From an uncultured Bacilli bacterium (GTDB taxonomy: Bacteria > Bacillota_I > Bacilli_A > RFN20 > CAG-631): a stretch of DNA of 64,000 bases. Below are positions 36,485 through 43,068 of this stretch, piece after piece; position 1 is the stretch's first letter; the number at the start of each line of letters is the position of its first letter. Location: the NCBI GenBank assembly GCA_934201705.1, contig CAKPXF010000001.1, positions 246,844 through 310,843 on the forward strand. Reading direction: 5' to 3'. The position numbers and the translations under genes were made by a program. Under the pieces are notes generated by a model that was given only the letters and a program-made list of their open reading frames with translations, made no database searches and was not told where the DNA came from.

Positions 36485-37122
36485 AAAAAGTTTTTATAAA
36501 ACCATTAAATAGATTAATTGAAATTGCTGAAAGATTAATTGAAATAAGCATTGATAATCCTTTAATTTTTAGAGAACTAACTTTTAACATGTATGATAAT
36601 CTTATTGTTAGTGTTGATAATGTTGAAATTGATTTAAATAAATATGGACACATTATTTATAACCCATATGACTTATCACTCACAGACAAAAAAGTTGTAA
36701 ATGCTTTATATTCAATGATTTCAAAGAATATTAGCAATTGCTATGCTAATGAAATGTTAAGCATTGAAAACAAATTTATAAATATTTTAGATGATGTGTT
36801 TTATAATATTCCAATTCCATTTCAATATGAAAATGAAATTGATATTTCAAAGTTATTAGCTTGCTTTGGCGTAAAATATCCAACTGTTGAAAAGGAAAAG
36901 TATATAGAACAATTATCCTTATACCTTAAAATTTTTTCTGAAGTGTGTCATATTAAGTGCTTTGTTTCAATAAATCTAGTTAATATGTTAACATCTGAAG
37001 AAATTATTTTATTAAAAGATACTTTGAAAGCACTTGATGTCGTTTTAATAGATTGCTACATCAACAATAATGATAATCATCAAAACACATTGATTATTGA
37101 TTCTGATTGGTGTAGTATTTAA
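36481..37122 (+). CDS. csn2: CRISPR adaptation protein Csn2
   Basis: Csn2 forms a tetrameric ring that binds DNA ends and is needed for spacer acquisition; it defines subtype II-A. The 213-residue protein is recognised by its position after cas2 and by the C-terminal half: LLACFGVKYPTVEKEKYIEQ, then LYLKIFSEVCHIKCFVSINL, then LTSEEIILLKD and the closing TLIIDSDWCSI, close in pattern to Csn2 proteins that end with a short acidic DxDxC tail. The N-terminal half is divergent. Its stop is only 40 bases before the first repeat, so the CRISPR leader must extend into the gene. Confidence 0.85.
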   Translation: MKKVFIKPLNRLIEIAERLIEISIDNPLIFRELTFNMYDNLIVSVDNVEIDLNKYGHIIYNPYDLSLTDKKVVNALYSMISKNISNCYANEMLSIENKFINILDDVFYNIPIPFQYENEIDISKLLACFGVKYPTVEKEKYIEQLSLYLKIFSEVCHIKCFVSINLVNMLTSEEIILLKDTLKALDVVLIDCYINNNDNHQNTLIIDSDWCSI

Positions 37123-37162
37123 GTGAATCATAACTAGTTAAACCGCTTATATTGGATTTGAG
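37123..37162 (+). promoter_or_regulatory. CRISPR leader end with ATTTGAG anchor
   Basis: Forty bases between csn2 and repeat 1. The last seven, 37156-37162, read ATTTGAG directly against the repeat. This is the leader-anchoring sequence known to direct spacer insertion in streptococcal type II-A arrays, and it fixes the array polarity. A weak promoter (TTGATT at 37090-37095, 17 bases, TAGTAT at 37113-37118) inside the end of csn2 may start the pre-crRNA. Confidence 0.75.
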
Positions 37163-37579
37163 GTTTGCTAGTTATGTAAAATCAGATGTATTGATTACAT
37201 TAATAAGCGTTTACGTAAGTTAGAAGAAGTTTGCTAGTTATGTAAAATCAGATGTATTGATTACTCTACACTCCAATACTAAATCAATTACTAAGTTTGC
37301 TAGTTATGTAAAATCAGATGTATTGATTACTCTACACTCCAATACTAAATCAATTACTAAGTTTGCTAGTTATGTAAAATCAGATGTATTGATTACATTA
37401 TCTTACTGAAATGAATCGTATTGATGTTTGCTAGTTATGTAAAATCAGATGTATTGATTACATATTATTTCGTAAGAAAAGATAGTAATGTGTTTGCTAG
37501 TTATGTAAAATCAGATGTATTGATTACGCCCGAACGCAGATACATCGGTTACGAAACGTTTGCTAGTTATGTAAAATCA
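37163..37579 (+). CRISPR. Type II-A CRISPR array: 6 full repeats, 1 partial, 6 spacers
   Basis: Six identical 36-base repeats start at 37163, 37229, 37295, 37361, 37426 and 37492; each begins GTTTGCTAGTTATG and ends TATTGATTAC. A seventh at 37558 matches only its first 22 bases, to 37579. The six spacers (37199-37228, 37265-37294, 37331-37360, 37397-37425, 37462-37491, 37528-37557) are 30 bases, except the fourth at 29. Spacers 2 and 3 are identical. Spacer 6 is much richer in G+C than the host. The leader is on the csn2 side, so spacer 1 is newest. Repeats are flawless, which together with the intact cas genes suggests an active locus. Confidence 0.97.
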
Positions 37580-37600
37580 AATTAAAAAGGAGTTGTTATA

Positions 37601-38059
37601 ATGAAGAAAATTGATGATATTGGATTATTTGAATGTAGATATGTTTCTGATTTATTTGAATACTCTACAAAAATGAAAGACTGCTCATCAAAGGCCTTTA
37701 TAAAAGCGTTTGTTTATTCTTCTATTCAAAAAAGATTATCCTCCCAAGCTTTTATTTTAGAATCCTTAGATGTTCCTGCAGCATATGAAATAATAAAAAA
37801 AGAAAAGAAATTAACTCGTGGTAAAGAAATATATCCTTCGTATGTAATGGCTTGGATTGGTTATACTATGAAATATTTTGCATACGTAACAAATATTTCT
37901 GAAACAGCACTTTATAGAAAAGTAAAACCAGAAGAATTCTATTCATTATATGAAGCTTATCATTCATTAGATAATGACTTAGTAGTTAAAAGAATTAGCG
38001 AAGCTAAAAATATTAACTTAAATTTGAACAATATCGAAATATATAAATCCATTAAATAG
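37601..38059 (+). CDS. Unknown protein, 152 aa, abutting the CRISPR array
   Basis: I cannot name this protein with confidence. It is 152 residues, cytoplasmic, mostly helical. The C-terminal half (SYVMAWIGYTMKYFAYVTNISETALYRKV followed by YSLYEAYHSLDNDLVVKRI) resembles in pattern a small family of helical proteins seen beside toxin-antitoxin genes (DUF3791/DUF3990 neighbourhoods) in gut Firmicutes; that link is from memory and weak. The ribosome site AAGGAG at 37586-37591 lies seven bases after the conserved part of the last CRISPR repeat, so array transcripts could run into it. It is followed by a palindrome cluster, a terminator and the AbiE pair. It could be a defence accessory or an orphan antitoxin. 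Confidence 0.6.
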   Translation: MKKIDDIGLFECRYVSDLFEYSTKMKDCSSKAFIKAFVYSSIQKRLSSQAFILESLDVPAAYEIIKKEKKLTRGKEIYPSYVMAWIGYTMKYFAYVTNISETALYRKVKPEEFYSLYEAYHSLDNDLVVKRISEAKNINLNLNNIEIYKSIK

Positions 38060-38103
38060 AATGTAACACGTGTTACAATTTATTTAAGCAAATGTTACAT
38101 TCT
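38058..38103. promoter_or_regulatory. Inverted-repeat cluster of TGTAACA half-sites
   Basis: A perfect 16-bp palindrome TGTAACACGTGTTACA at 38062-38077 is followed by a further TGTTACATTCT at 38093-38103 that is the exact inverse of 38058-38068. So there are three TGTAACA half-sites in 46 bases. It looks like a repressor operator, or alternative stems in the 3' end of the upstream message. A TATAAT at 38105-38110 lies beside it. Confidence 0.6.
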
Positions 38104-38113
38104 ATATAATAGT

Positions 38114-38137
38114 AGCACTAGAAATAGTGCTTTTTTT
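38114..38137 (+). terminator. Rho-independent terminator
   Basis: AGCACTA-GAAA-TAGTGCT stem-loop with a seven-T run, ending the transcript of the CRISPR-adjacent gene before the AbiE pair. Confidence 0.88.
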
Positions 38138-38238
38138 GCATTCAATTTCAAAAAGTAATTAAAGATTTGTATAATAAAATGAAAGGAAGTGTTAAGTAAT
38201 ATATATTTAATGTAAACAAGTTTGTTATAGCAACTATA

Positions 38239-38274
38239 TTTACTTTTAAACTTTAAAATGATAATATTAAAGTT
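38239..38274 (+). promoter_or_regulatory. Promoter and operator of the AbiE pair
   Basis: TTTACT (38239-38244), 17 bases, TAATAT (38262-38267). An inverted repeat AACTTTAA (38249-38256) / TTAAAGTT (38267-38274) covers the -10. AbiEi antitoxins are known to bind inverted repeats in their own promoter, so this is the likely autoregulatory site. Confidence 0.55.
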
Positions 38275-38292
38275 AGAAAGGAAACTAATGCT

Positions 38293-38889
38293 ATGAACAA
38301 TTATGAAAAAATATTAGAAATCATTAAAAAAAATAAAGGCTATATCACAACTAATGAATTAACAAATAATAAAATTGCTAAAATTTATCTAACTAATATG
38401 GTAAAAAAGGGAATCATTAGAAGGATTAAAAGAGGCTATTATGGATTAATAAGTTATATTGAAGATGATTTTTATAAAATTTATTCAAAAAGTAAAAGTG
38501 TTAGATTTTCATTAAATACAGCTTTATATTTAAATAACTTAACTGATAGAACACCATTATTTTATAACATCACTTTGCCTCATGGTTATAGTGGTGCATT
38601 ACAAAAAGAGGATAATGTTATTATAACTTATGTAAAAAAAGAATTACTAGATTTAGGTGTTGAAGAAGTATTATCTCCTTTTGGTATGAAAATAAAAACG
38701 TATAATTCTGAGCGAACTATTTGTGACATAATTAAATACATTAACAAAATGGATGCTGAAATATTTGCAAAAGCATTAAATATATATGTAAATAGCAATA
38801 CGAAAAATTTAAATAGGTTGATTGAGTATTCAAAAATAATGAATATTGAAAAAAAAGTTAAACGAATAATGGGGGTTTTATTATATTAA
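38293..38889 (+). CDS. abiEi: AbiEi-type antitoxin / transcriptional regulator
   Basis: A 198-residue type IV antitoxin. The N-terminal winged helix is clear: NKGYITTNELTNNKIAKIYLTNMVKKG, then IIRRIKRGYYGL, the signature of the AbiEi wHTH domain. The C-terminal part (SLNTALYLNNLTDRTP, NITLPHGYSG, SPFGMKIKTYNSERTICDII) is the usual AbiEi antitoxin domain. It would repress its own operon and counter the downstream nucleotidyltransferase toxin. AAAGGA at 38276-38281 precedes the ATG. Its 3' end overlaps the likely true start of the toxin gene. Confidence 0.9.
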   Translation: MNNYEKILEIIKKNKGYITTNELTNNKIAKIYLTNMVKKGIIRRIKRGYYGLISYIEDDFYKIYSKSKSVRFSLNTALYLNNLTDRTPLFYNITLPHGYSGALQKEDNVIITYVKKELLDLGVEEVLSPFGMKIKTYNSERTICDIIKYINKMDAEIFAKALNIYVNSNTKNLNRLIEYSKIMNIEKKVKRIMGVLLY

Positions 38890-39736
38890 TAAGGATCAAT
38901 TAAAAAATATTATTTCGAAAAAATCAAACGGGAATAGTGATTTAGCATTACAATTATATCAAATGTATTTTTTTGAATCAATTTTAGCAAGATTATCAAA
39001 AAGTAAATATAAAAATAATATTATTATAAAAGGCGGATTGTTAATATCATCAATTATTGGCGATGATTTAAGGACAACTAAAGATATGGATGCAACATTA
39101 AAAAGCTTACCTTTAACAAAAGAAATTGTAAAAAAAATGTTTGATGAAATTTTAGCAATAAATAATAATGATTATATTATTTTTAAAATTCAAGAAATAA
39201 GTGATATACGTGAAAAAGATGTATATGGTGGCTTTAAAATAAATATTTTAGCCACATTTGAAACACTAAAGATTTATTTAACAATTGAACTTACAACTGG
39301 TGATAAAATAACACCAAAGGAAATAACATATTGTTATAATTCAATTTTTGATAATAAGCAAATAATGGTTCTTGCATATACAATTGAAACAATCATTGCT
39401 GAAAAATTTCAAACAATAATTTCTCGAGGAATTTTTAATACGAGAATGAAAGACTATTACGATCTTTATGTTATTATTAAATATGAAAAGGCAAGAATAA
39501 ATAATAGTATTTTAGCTTTAGCAATCAAAAATACTTTTTCCTATCGTAATACACCTTTAATTATTAATGAAATAATTCGACAAATAGAAAAAATTAAAGC
39601 AGAAAAAAGACTACATATTTTATGGGAAAATTATCAAATTGTTGCTACTTATTCAAAAGGTATAAAGTTTGAAGAATTGCTTAAAGCATTAGATTATATA
39701 GTCAATAAAATATTAAATGAAGAAATAATGCTCTAA
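38885..39736 (+). CDS. abiEii: AbiEii-type nucleotidyltransferase toxin
   Basis: Nucleotidyltransferase toxin of the AbiEii/DUF1814 family; characterised relatives block growth and abort phage infection by modifying tRNA ends. Seen: IIKGGLLIS, then RTTKDMDATL with the paired Asp of the catalytic site, and AEKFQTIISRG followed by NTRMKDYYDLYVI, a family hallmark. The first ATG is at 38963, but conserved-looking family sequence (INKDQLKNIISKKSN) extends upstream in frame with no ATG, GTG or TTG. The likely start is ATT at 38885, eight bases after GGGGG (38871-38875), overlapping the antitoxin stop by five bases. Length would be 283 residues. Confidence 0.87.
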   Translation: MNKDQLKNIISKKSNGNSDLALQLYQMYFFESILARLSKSKYKNNIIIKGGLLISSIIGDDLRTTKDMDATLKSLPLTKEIVKKMFDEILAINNNDYIIFKIQEISDIREKDVYGGFKINILATFETLKIYLTIELTTGDKITPKEITYCYNSIFDNKQIMVLAYTIETIIAEKFQTIISRGIFNTRMKDYYDLYVIIKYEKARINNSILALAIKNTFSYRNTPLIINEIIRQIEKIKAEKRLHILWENYQIVATYSKGIKFEELLKALDYIVNKILNEEIML

Positions 39737-39842
39737 AATAAAACATGTTTTCATTTTATATTTTTAAAAAGCATATGATTTACATATAAAAGTAATTGAC
39801 AAATATTTTTATTTTGTAATTTTTTCCATATGCTTTTTATGG

Positions 39843-39848
39843 TATAAT
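39843..39848 (+). promoter_or_regulatory. -10 element for the DUF1538/P-II operon
   Basis: TATAAT 27 bases before the ATG; the -35 region is T-rich but poor. It lies in the 138-base gap after the AbiEii gene, which otherwise shows no structure. Confidence 0.45.
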
Positions 39849-39874
39849 TAAACAAATGGGTAGGTGATTTTAAA

Positions 39875-41395
39875 ATGAACAAACAGCTAATAATCAAAAT
39901 AAAAGAAGCTTTATTTTCTGTATTACCTGTAGCATTAATTGTCATTTTAATTAATTTTACTCCTTTAGTTGATTTTTCAACAAAAGAGATAATATTATTT
40001 ACAATTAGTGCATTATTCTTGATTTTAGGTATTGGATTATTCAATTTAGGAGCCGATTTAGCTATGACGCCAATGGGTGAACAAGTTGGAGCCGGCTTAA
40101 CAAAATCTAGAAGTATAAAAATTTTATTAATCGTCTGTTTTGCTTTAGGAGTGTTTATAACGATAGCAGAACCAGATTTATCAGTTTTAGCTTCGCAAGT
40201 AAAAGGATTTATAAACGGAACATTATTAATAGTAATGGTTGGGTTAGGTGTTGGATTATTTTTAGTAATATCTGTCTTAAAAATAGTATTTAATCGTTCA
40301 TTATCTAGTTTATTAATGTTTTTCTATATGGTTTTATTTTCATTAGTATCACTAGTTGTTGTTAATGAAAATAGTGATTTTTTACCTTTAGCGTTTGATA
40401 GTGGTGGTGTTACAACTGGCCCTATTACTGTACCTTTTATTATGGCACTTGGCGTTGGTATTGCTTCAACTATTGGTGGAAGAAACTCTAATGAAAATAG
40501 CTTTGGTTTAGTGGCACTTTGCTCAATTGGACCAATTCTAGCAGTATTGATTTTAGGTGTTTCTTTAACTGGTGATATAAATTTACCAACTCCTGATTAT
40601 TCATTATCTGATAACTTATTTAAAACAATTTTATCAACAACATGGAGTGTTACAAAGGAAGTAACATTAGCTTTAGGGTTAGTAGTATTGTTCTTCTTTA
40701 TAATTAATTTTATATTTTTAAAATTGCCAAAGAAAAAATTGATTCAAATTGTTATAGGCGTTTTGTTTACTTATGTAGGATTAATAATATTTTTAACATC
40801 AGTAAGCGTTGGCTTTATGCCAATTGGTTACAAAATGGGAGCTGAACTTGCTAAAAATAATAATGTAATTACTATTATATTTGGCTTTGTATTAGGTTTA
40901 GTAGTAGTCCTTGCTGAGCCTGCAGTGCACGTATTAAATAAACAAGTTGAAGAAATAACAGATGGCATGATAAGTAAAAAATCTATGCTTATAGCTTTAT
41001 CAGTAGGTGTTGGTATTTCAATTGGTTTATCAATGATAAGAATTATCTTTAAGTTTTCTATAATGTATTACTTGATCCCTGGTTATTTTATTTCTTTGGG
41101 ATTATCATTCTTTGTTCCAAAAGTATATACAGCAATTGCTTTTGATAGTGGTGGAGTTGCAAGTGGCCCATTAACATCAAGCTTTATATTACCATTTGCA
41201 ATTGGAATATGTACAGCCTTAAATGGTAATATTCTAAGTGATGCTTTTGGAATTGTGGCTATGGTTGCCATGACTCCATTAATTACAATTCAATTATTAG
41301 GCTTTAAAGCGGTAGTAACTAAGTCTATGAAGGAAAAGATTGCAATGAAGAGAATTTTACGTGCTGATGATGATCAAATCATCGACTTTATGTAG
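39875..41395 (+). CDS. DUF1538 integral membrane protein
   Basis: A 506-residue membrane protein with about 12-14 hydrophobic segments in two homologous halves, the DUF1538 duplication. Repeated marks: GADLAMTPMGEQVGAGLTKS with AEPDLSVLASQV in the first half, and VGFMPIGYKMGAELAKNNN with AEPAVHVLNKQVEEI in the second; each half also has a FDSGGV(T/A)(T/S)GP segment. The mirrored AEP and DSGG motifs suggest a transporter or channel with two pseudo-symmetric pores. It is followed by two P-II-like genes, a common pairing that implies nucleotide- or nitrogen-linked control. The transported substrate is unknown. AGGTGA at 39861-39866 sets the start. Confidence 0.85.
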   Translation: MNKQLIIKIKEALFSVLPVALIVILINFTPLVDFSTKEIILFTISALFLILGIGLFNLGADLAMTPMGEQVGAGLTKSRSIKILLIVCFALGVFITIAEPDLSVLASQVKGFINGTLLIVMVGLGVGLFLVISVLKIVFNRSLSSLLMFFYMVLFSLVSLVVVNENSDFLPLAFDSGGVTTGPITVPFIMALGVGIASTIGGRNSNENSFGLVALCSIGPILAVLILGVSLTGDINLPTPDYSLSDNLFKTILSTTWSVTKEVTLALGLVVLFFFIINFIFLKLPKKKLIQIVIGVLFTYVGLIIFLTSVSVGFMPIGYKMGAELAKNNNVITIIFGFVLGLVVVLAEPAVHVLNKQVEEITDGMISKKSMLIALSVGVGISIGLSMIRIIFKFSIMYYLIPGYFISLGLSFFVPKVYTAIAFDSGGVASGPLTSSFILPFAIGICTALNGNILSDAFGIVAMVAMTPLITIQLLGFKAVVTKSMKEKIAMKRILRADDDQIIDFM

Positions 41396-41406
41396 GAGGA
41401 CTTTAT

Positions 41407-41781
41407 ATGGCTAAGGAAAATAAAAAAGTAGTAAATGGTAATGATTTTAAAAGCTTAAAGGTCTTATTTACGATAGTAAATAGAAGTAAGGCTACATATT
41501 ATGTTGATTTACTTGAACAATTTGAAATCAATATGCAAATGGTGCTTTATGGTATAGGTACTGCAAATAGTGAAATAAGAGATTATTTGAAACTAAATGA
41601 AGTTGAAAAGGCAGTTATTATTTCAATAGTTCGTGAAGATAAGGTTAAAGATATTTGTAATACCTTAACTGAAAAATTTAGCAAAATTAAAGATGGAAAA
41701 GGAATAGCTTATACTATACCAGTTAAAAGTATAATAGGTGTTTCTATTTATCAGTTTTTAAGTAATAATAAGACAAAGTGA
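41407..41781 (+). CDS. P-II family signalling protein (first copy)
   Basis: A 124-residue P-II-like protein. P-II trimers bind ATP/ADP and small effectors and act on partner proteins, often transporters. Seen: an N-terminal extension of about 15 residues, then KVLFTIVNRSKATYYVDLLEQFEI, GTANSEIRDYL in the T-loop region, VEKAVIISIVRED, and the C-terminal GIAYTIPVKSIIGV, which fits the last strand of the DUF1538-linked branch. The uridylylated Tyr of classical GlnB is not apparent. It is 11 bases after the DUF1538 gene with an AGGAGG site, so the proteins are made together. Confidence 0.8.
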   Translation: MAKENKKVVNGNDFKSLKVLFTIVNRSKATYYVDLLEQFEINMQMVLYGIGTANSEIRDYLKLNEVEKAVIISIVREDKVKDICNTLTEKFSKIKDGKGIAYTIPVKSIIGVSIYQFLSNNKTK

Positions 41782-41791
41782 GGAGAATAAT

Positions 41792-42130
41792 ATGGAAAAT
41801 AATTGTGAAGTAATTTTAGCTATAATAAATAATGGCTTTTCAGAAGTAGCCATGGACGCAGCAAAGCAATTTGGTGCTCGTGGTGGTACTATTATTCATG
41901 GACGTGGTACAGCAAGTAAAGAAGCAGAAAAATTCTTTAATATTTCAATTCAACCAGAAAAGGAAATAGTAATGATACTTATTCCAACTTCTATTAAAGA
42001 AAATGTTTTAAGAGGCTTATATACAGCAATTGGTTCACATACCCAAGCTCAAGGAATTGTATTTTCACTTCCTGTTAGTGAAACAGTTGGCTTAAATCTT
42101 ACTAGTTCTAAAGAAAATGTCAATAATTAA
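41792..42130 (+). CDS. P-II family signalling protein (second copy)
   Basis: A 112-residue paralogue of the preceding protein without the N-terminal extension. Seen: EVILAIINNGFSEVAMDAAKQFGARGGTI, HGRGTASKEAEKFFNI in the T-loop region, and AQGIVFSLPVSETVGL at the end, all typical of the P-II-like proteins encoded with DUF1538. The GARGGT and HGRGT segments are better conserved here than in the first copy, so this copy more likely binds nucleotide in the usual way; a heterotrimer with the first copy is possible. The stop overlaps the AraC-type gene by 14 bases. Confidence 0.82.
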   Translation: MENNCEVILAIINNGFSEVAMDAAKQFGARGGTIIHGRGTASKEAEKFFNISIQPEKEIVMILIPTSIKENVLRGLYTAIGSHTQAQGIVFSLPVSETVGLNLTSSKENVNN

Positions 42131-42965
42131 TGCTAAAGAAACAACCTTTGAATTATTTTATAATGAAAAAAGAGGTAATACAGACTTATCAGTTTATGAA
42201 TATGGCTGGGAAAGATGTTGTAATGATAAATTTGTAGGTCCGCAAAAAAGAGAGTATTACTTAATTCATTATATAAGTAAAGGAAAAGGAATATATTCAA
42301 TAGATAATAAAACCTTTGAATTATCACAAGGTGATTTATTCTTAATAGTACCGAATAAGGAGCATTTTTATAAAGCAGATTCAAATGAACCATGGGAGTA
42401 TTATTGGATAGGCTTCCATGGCCTTGAGGTAGAAAAAATGCTAAAAGAAGCCAAATTGCTTGATGGAAAATATACATTTCATCCATCTAAAAGCGTAGAG
42501 GAAATTTTTAAGGAAATAAGAAAACTTAATGATAGAAACTTAAAGAGTAAATATTTAGTATTATCAAGATTGTATGAATTATTTGCAACACTTCTTGAGG
42601 ATGCGATGGTTCAAGAAGAAGTAGATGATGAAAATAAAGATTTAGTTTCTAAAATAATGAAATATATTTTAGATAACTATTCAAGTAAATTAAAAATTGA
42701 AGACATAGCTAAAAAGTTTGGTATATCAAGATCATATATGTTTCGTTTGTTTAAAGAAAAGCTTAATCTATCAATTAGCGATTACATTTTAAATGTTAGA
42801 TTAACAAAAGCTTGCCTTCTTTTAAAAAATCCCCAGCTAAAAAATAATCAAATAACAAGCTTGTGTGGATTCTCAGATTATGGAAATTTTTTAAAAACAT
42901 TTAAGAAAAAGTATGGAGTTTCTCCACGTCAATATCGAAAAGATCCATTTGTTACAACAGAATAA
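42117..42965 (+). CDS. AraC family transcriptional regulator
   Basis: A 282-residue regulator: N-terminal cupin sensor (about 20-150; YYLIHYISKGKGIYSID, then LSQGDLFLIVPNKEHFYKAD and WEYYWIGFHG, a pattern common in sugar-responsive AraC proteins) and a C-terminal double helix-turn-helix (about 178-280; IEDIAKKFGISRSYMFRLFK, then CGFSDYGNFLKTFKKKYGVSPRQYRK). It starts inside the P-II gene (14-base overlap), so it shares that transcript, but functionally it probably senses a sugar and controls the adjacent GH4/Lpl-like operon that begins 103 bases downstream. Confidence 0.92.
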   Translation: MSIINAKETTFELFYNEKRGNTDLSVYEYGWERCCNDKFVGPQKREYYLIHYISKGKGIYSIDNKTFELSQGDLFLIVPNKEHFYKADSNEPWEYYWIGFHGLEVEKMLKEAKLLDGKYTFHPSKSVEEIFKEIRKLNDRNLKSKYLVLSRLYELFATLLEDAMVQEEVDDENKDLVSKIMKYILDNYSSKLKIEDIAKKFGISRSYMFRLFKEKLNLSISDYILNVRLTKACLLLKNPQLKNNQITSLCGFSDYGNFLKTFKKKYGVSPRQYRKDPFVTTE

Positions 42966-43025
42966 AATGTGCAACAATTTACCTATTTTTTGAAACAAAA
43001 GTAGGTTGTATATTGCACATTTTTT
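42963..43025 (+). terminator. Long stem-loop terminator after the AraC gene
   Basis: Outer arms AAAATGTGCAA (42964-42974) and TTGCACATTTT (43013-43023), plus inner arms ACCTATTTT / AAAAGTAGGT with a wobble pair, then a T-run. The whole element is about 60 bases and unusually long for a simple terminator. Confidence 0.75.
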
Positions 43026-43068
43026 CTTTATAATTTTTTTGACAAACAAATAAGGAGAAAGAAATAAT

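Noticed and set aside
38105..38110. TATAAT as the promoter of the AbiE genes
   Set aside because: A strong terminator lies a few bases downstream, so a transcript from here would end at once; the promoter at 38239-38267 is better placed.
37123..39740. Mobile element carrying CRISPR-AbiE
   Set aside because: No transposase, integrase, terminal repeats or tRNA target visible around the cluster.
39751..40044. Minus-strand 97-aa frame over the DUF1538 start
   Set aside because: Mostly antisense to a clear membrane protein gene and without a ribosome site.
43038..43068. TTGACA just before the GH4 gene as a promoter
   Set aside because: A -10 at the right spacing would fall on the start codon, leaving no room for the ribosome site.
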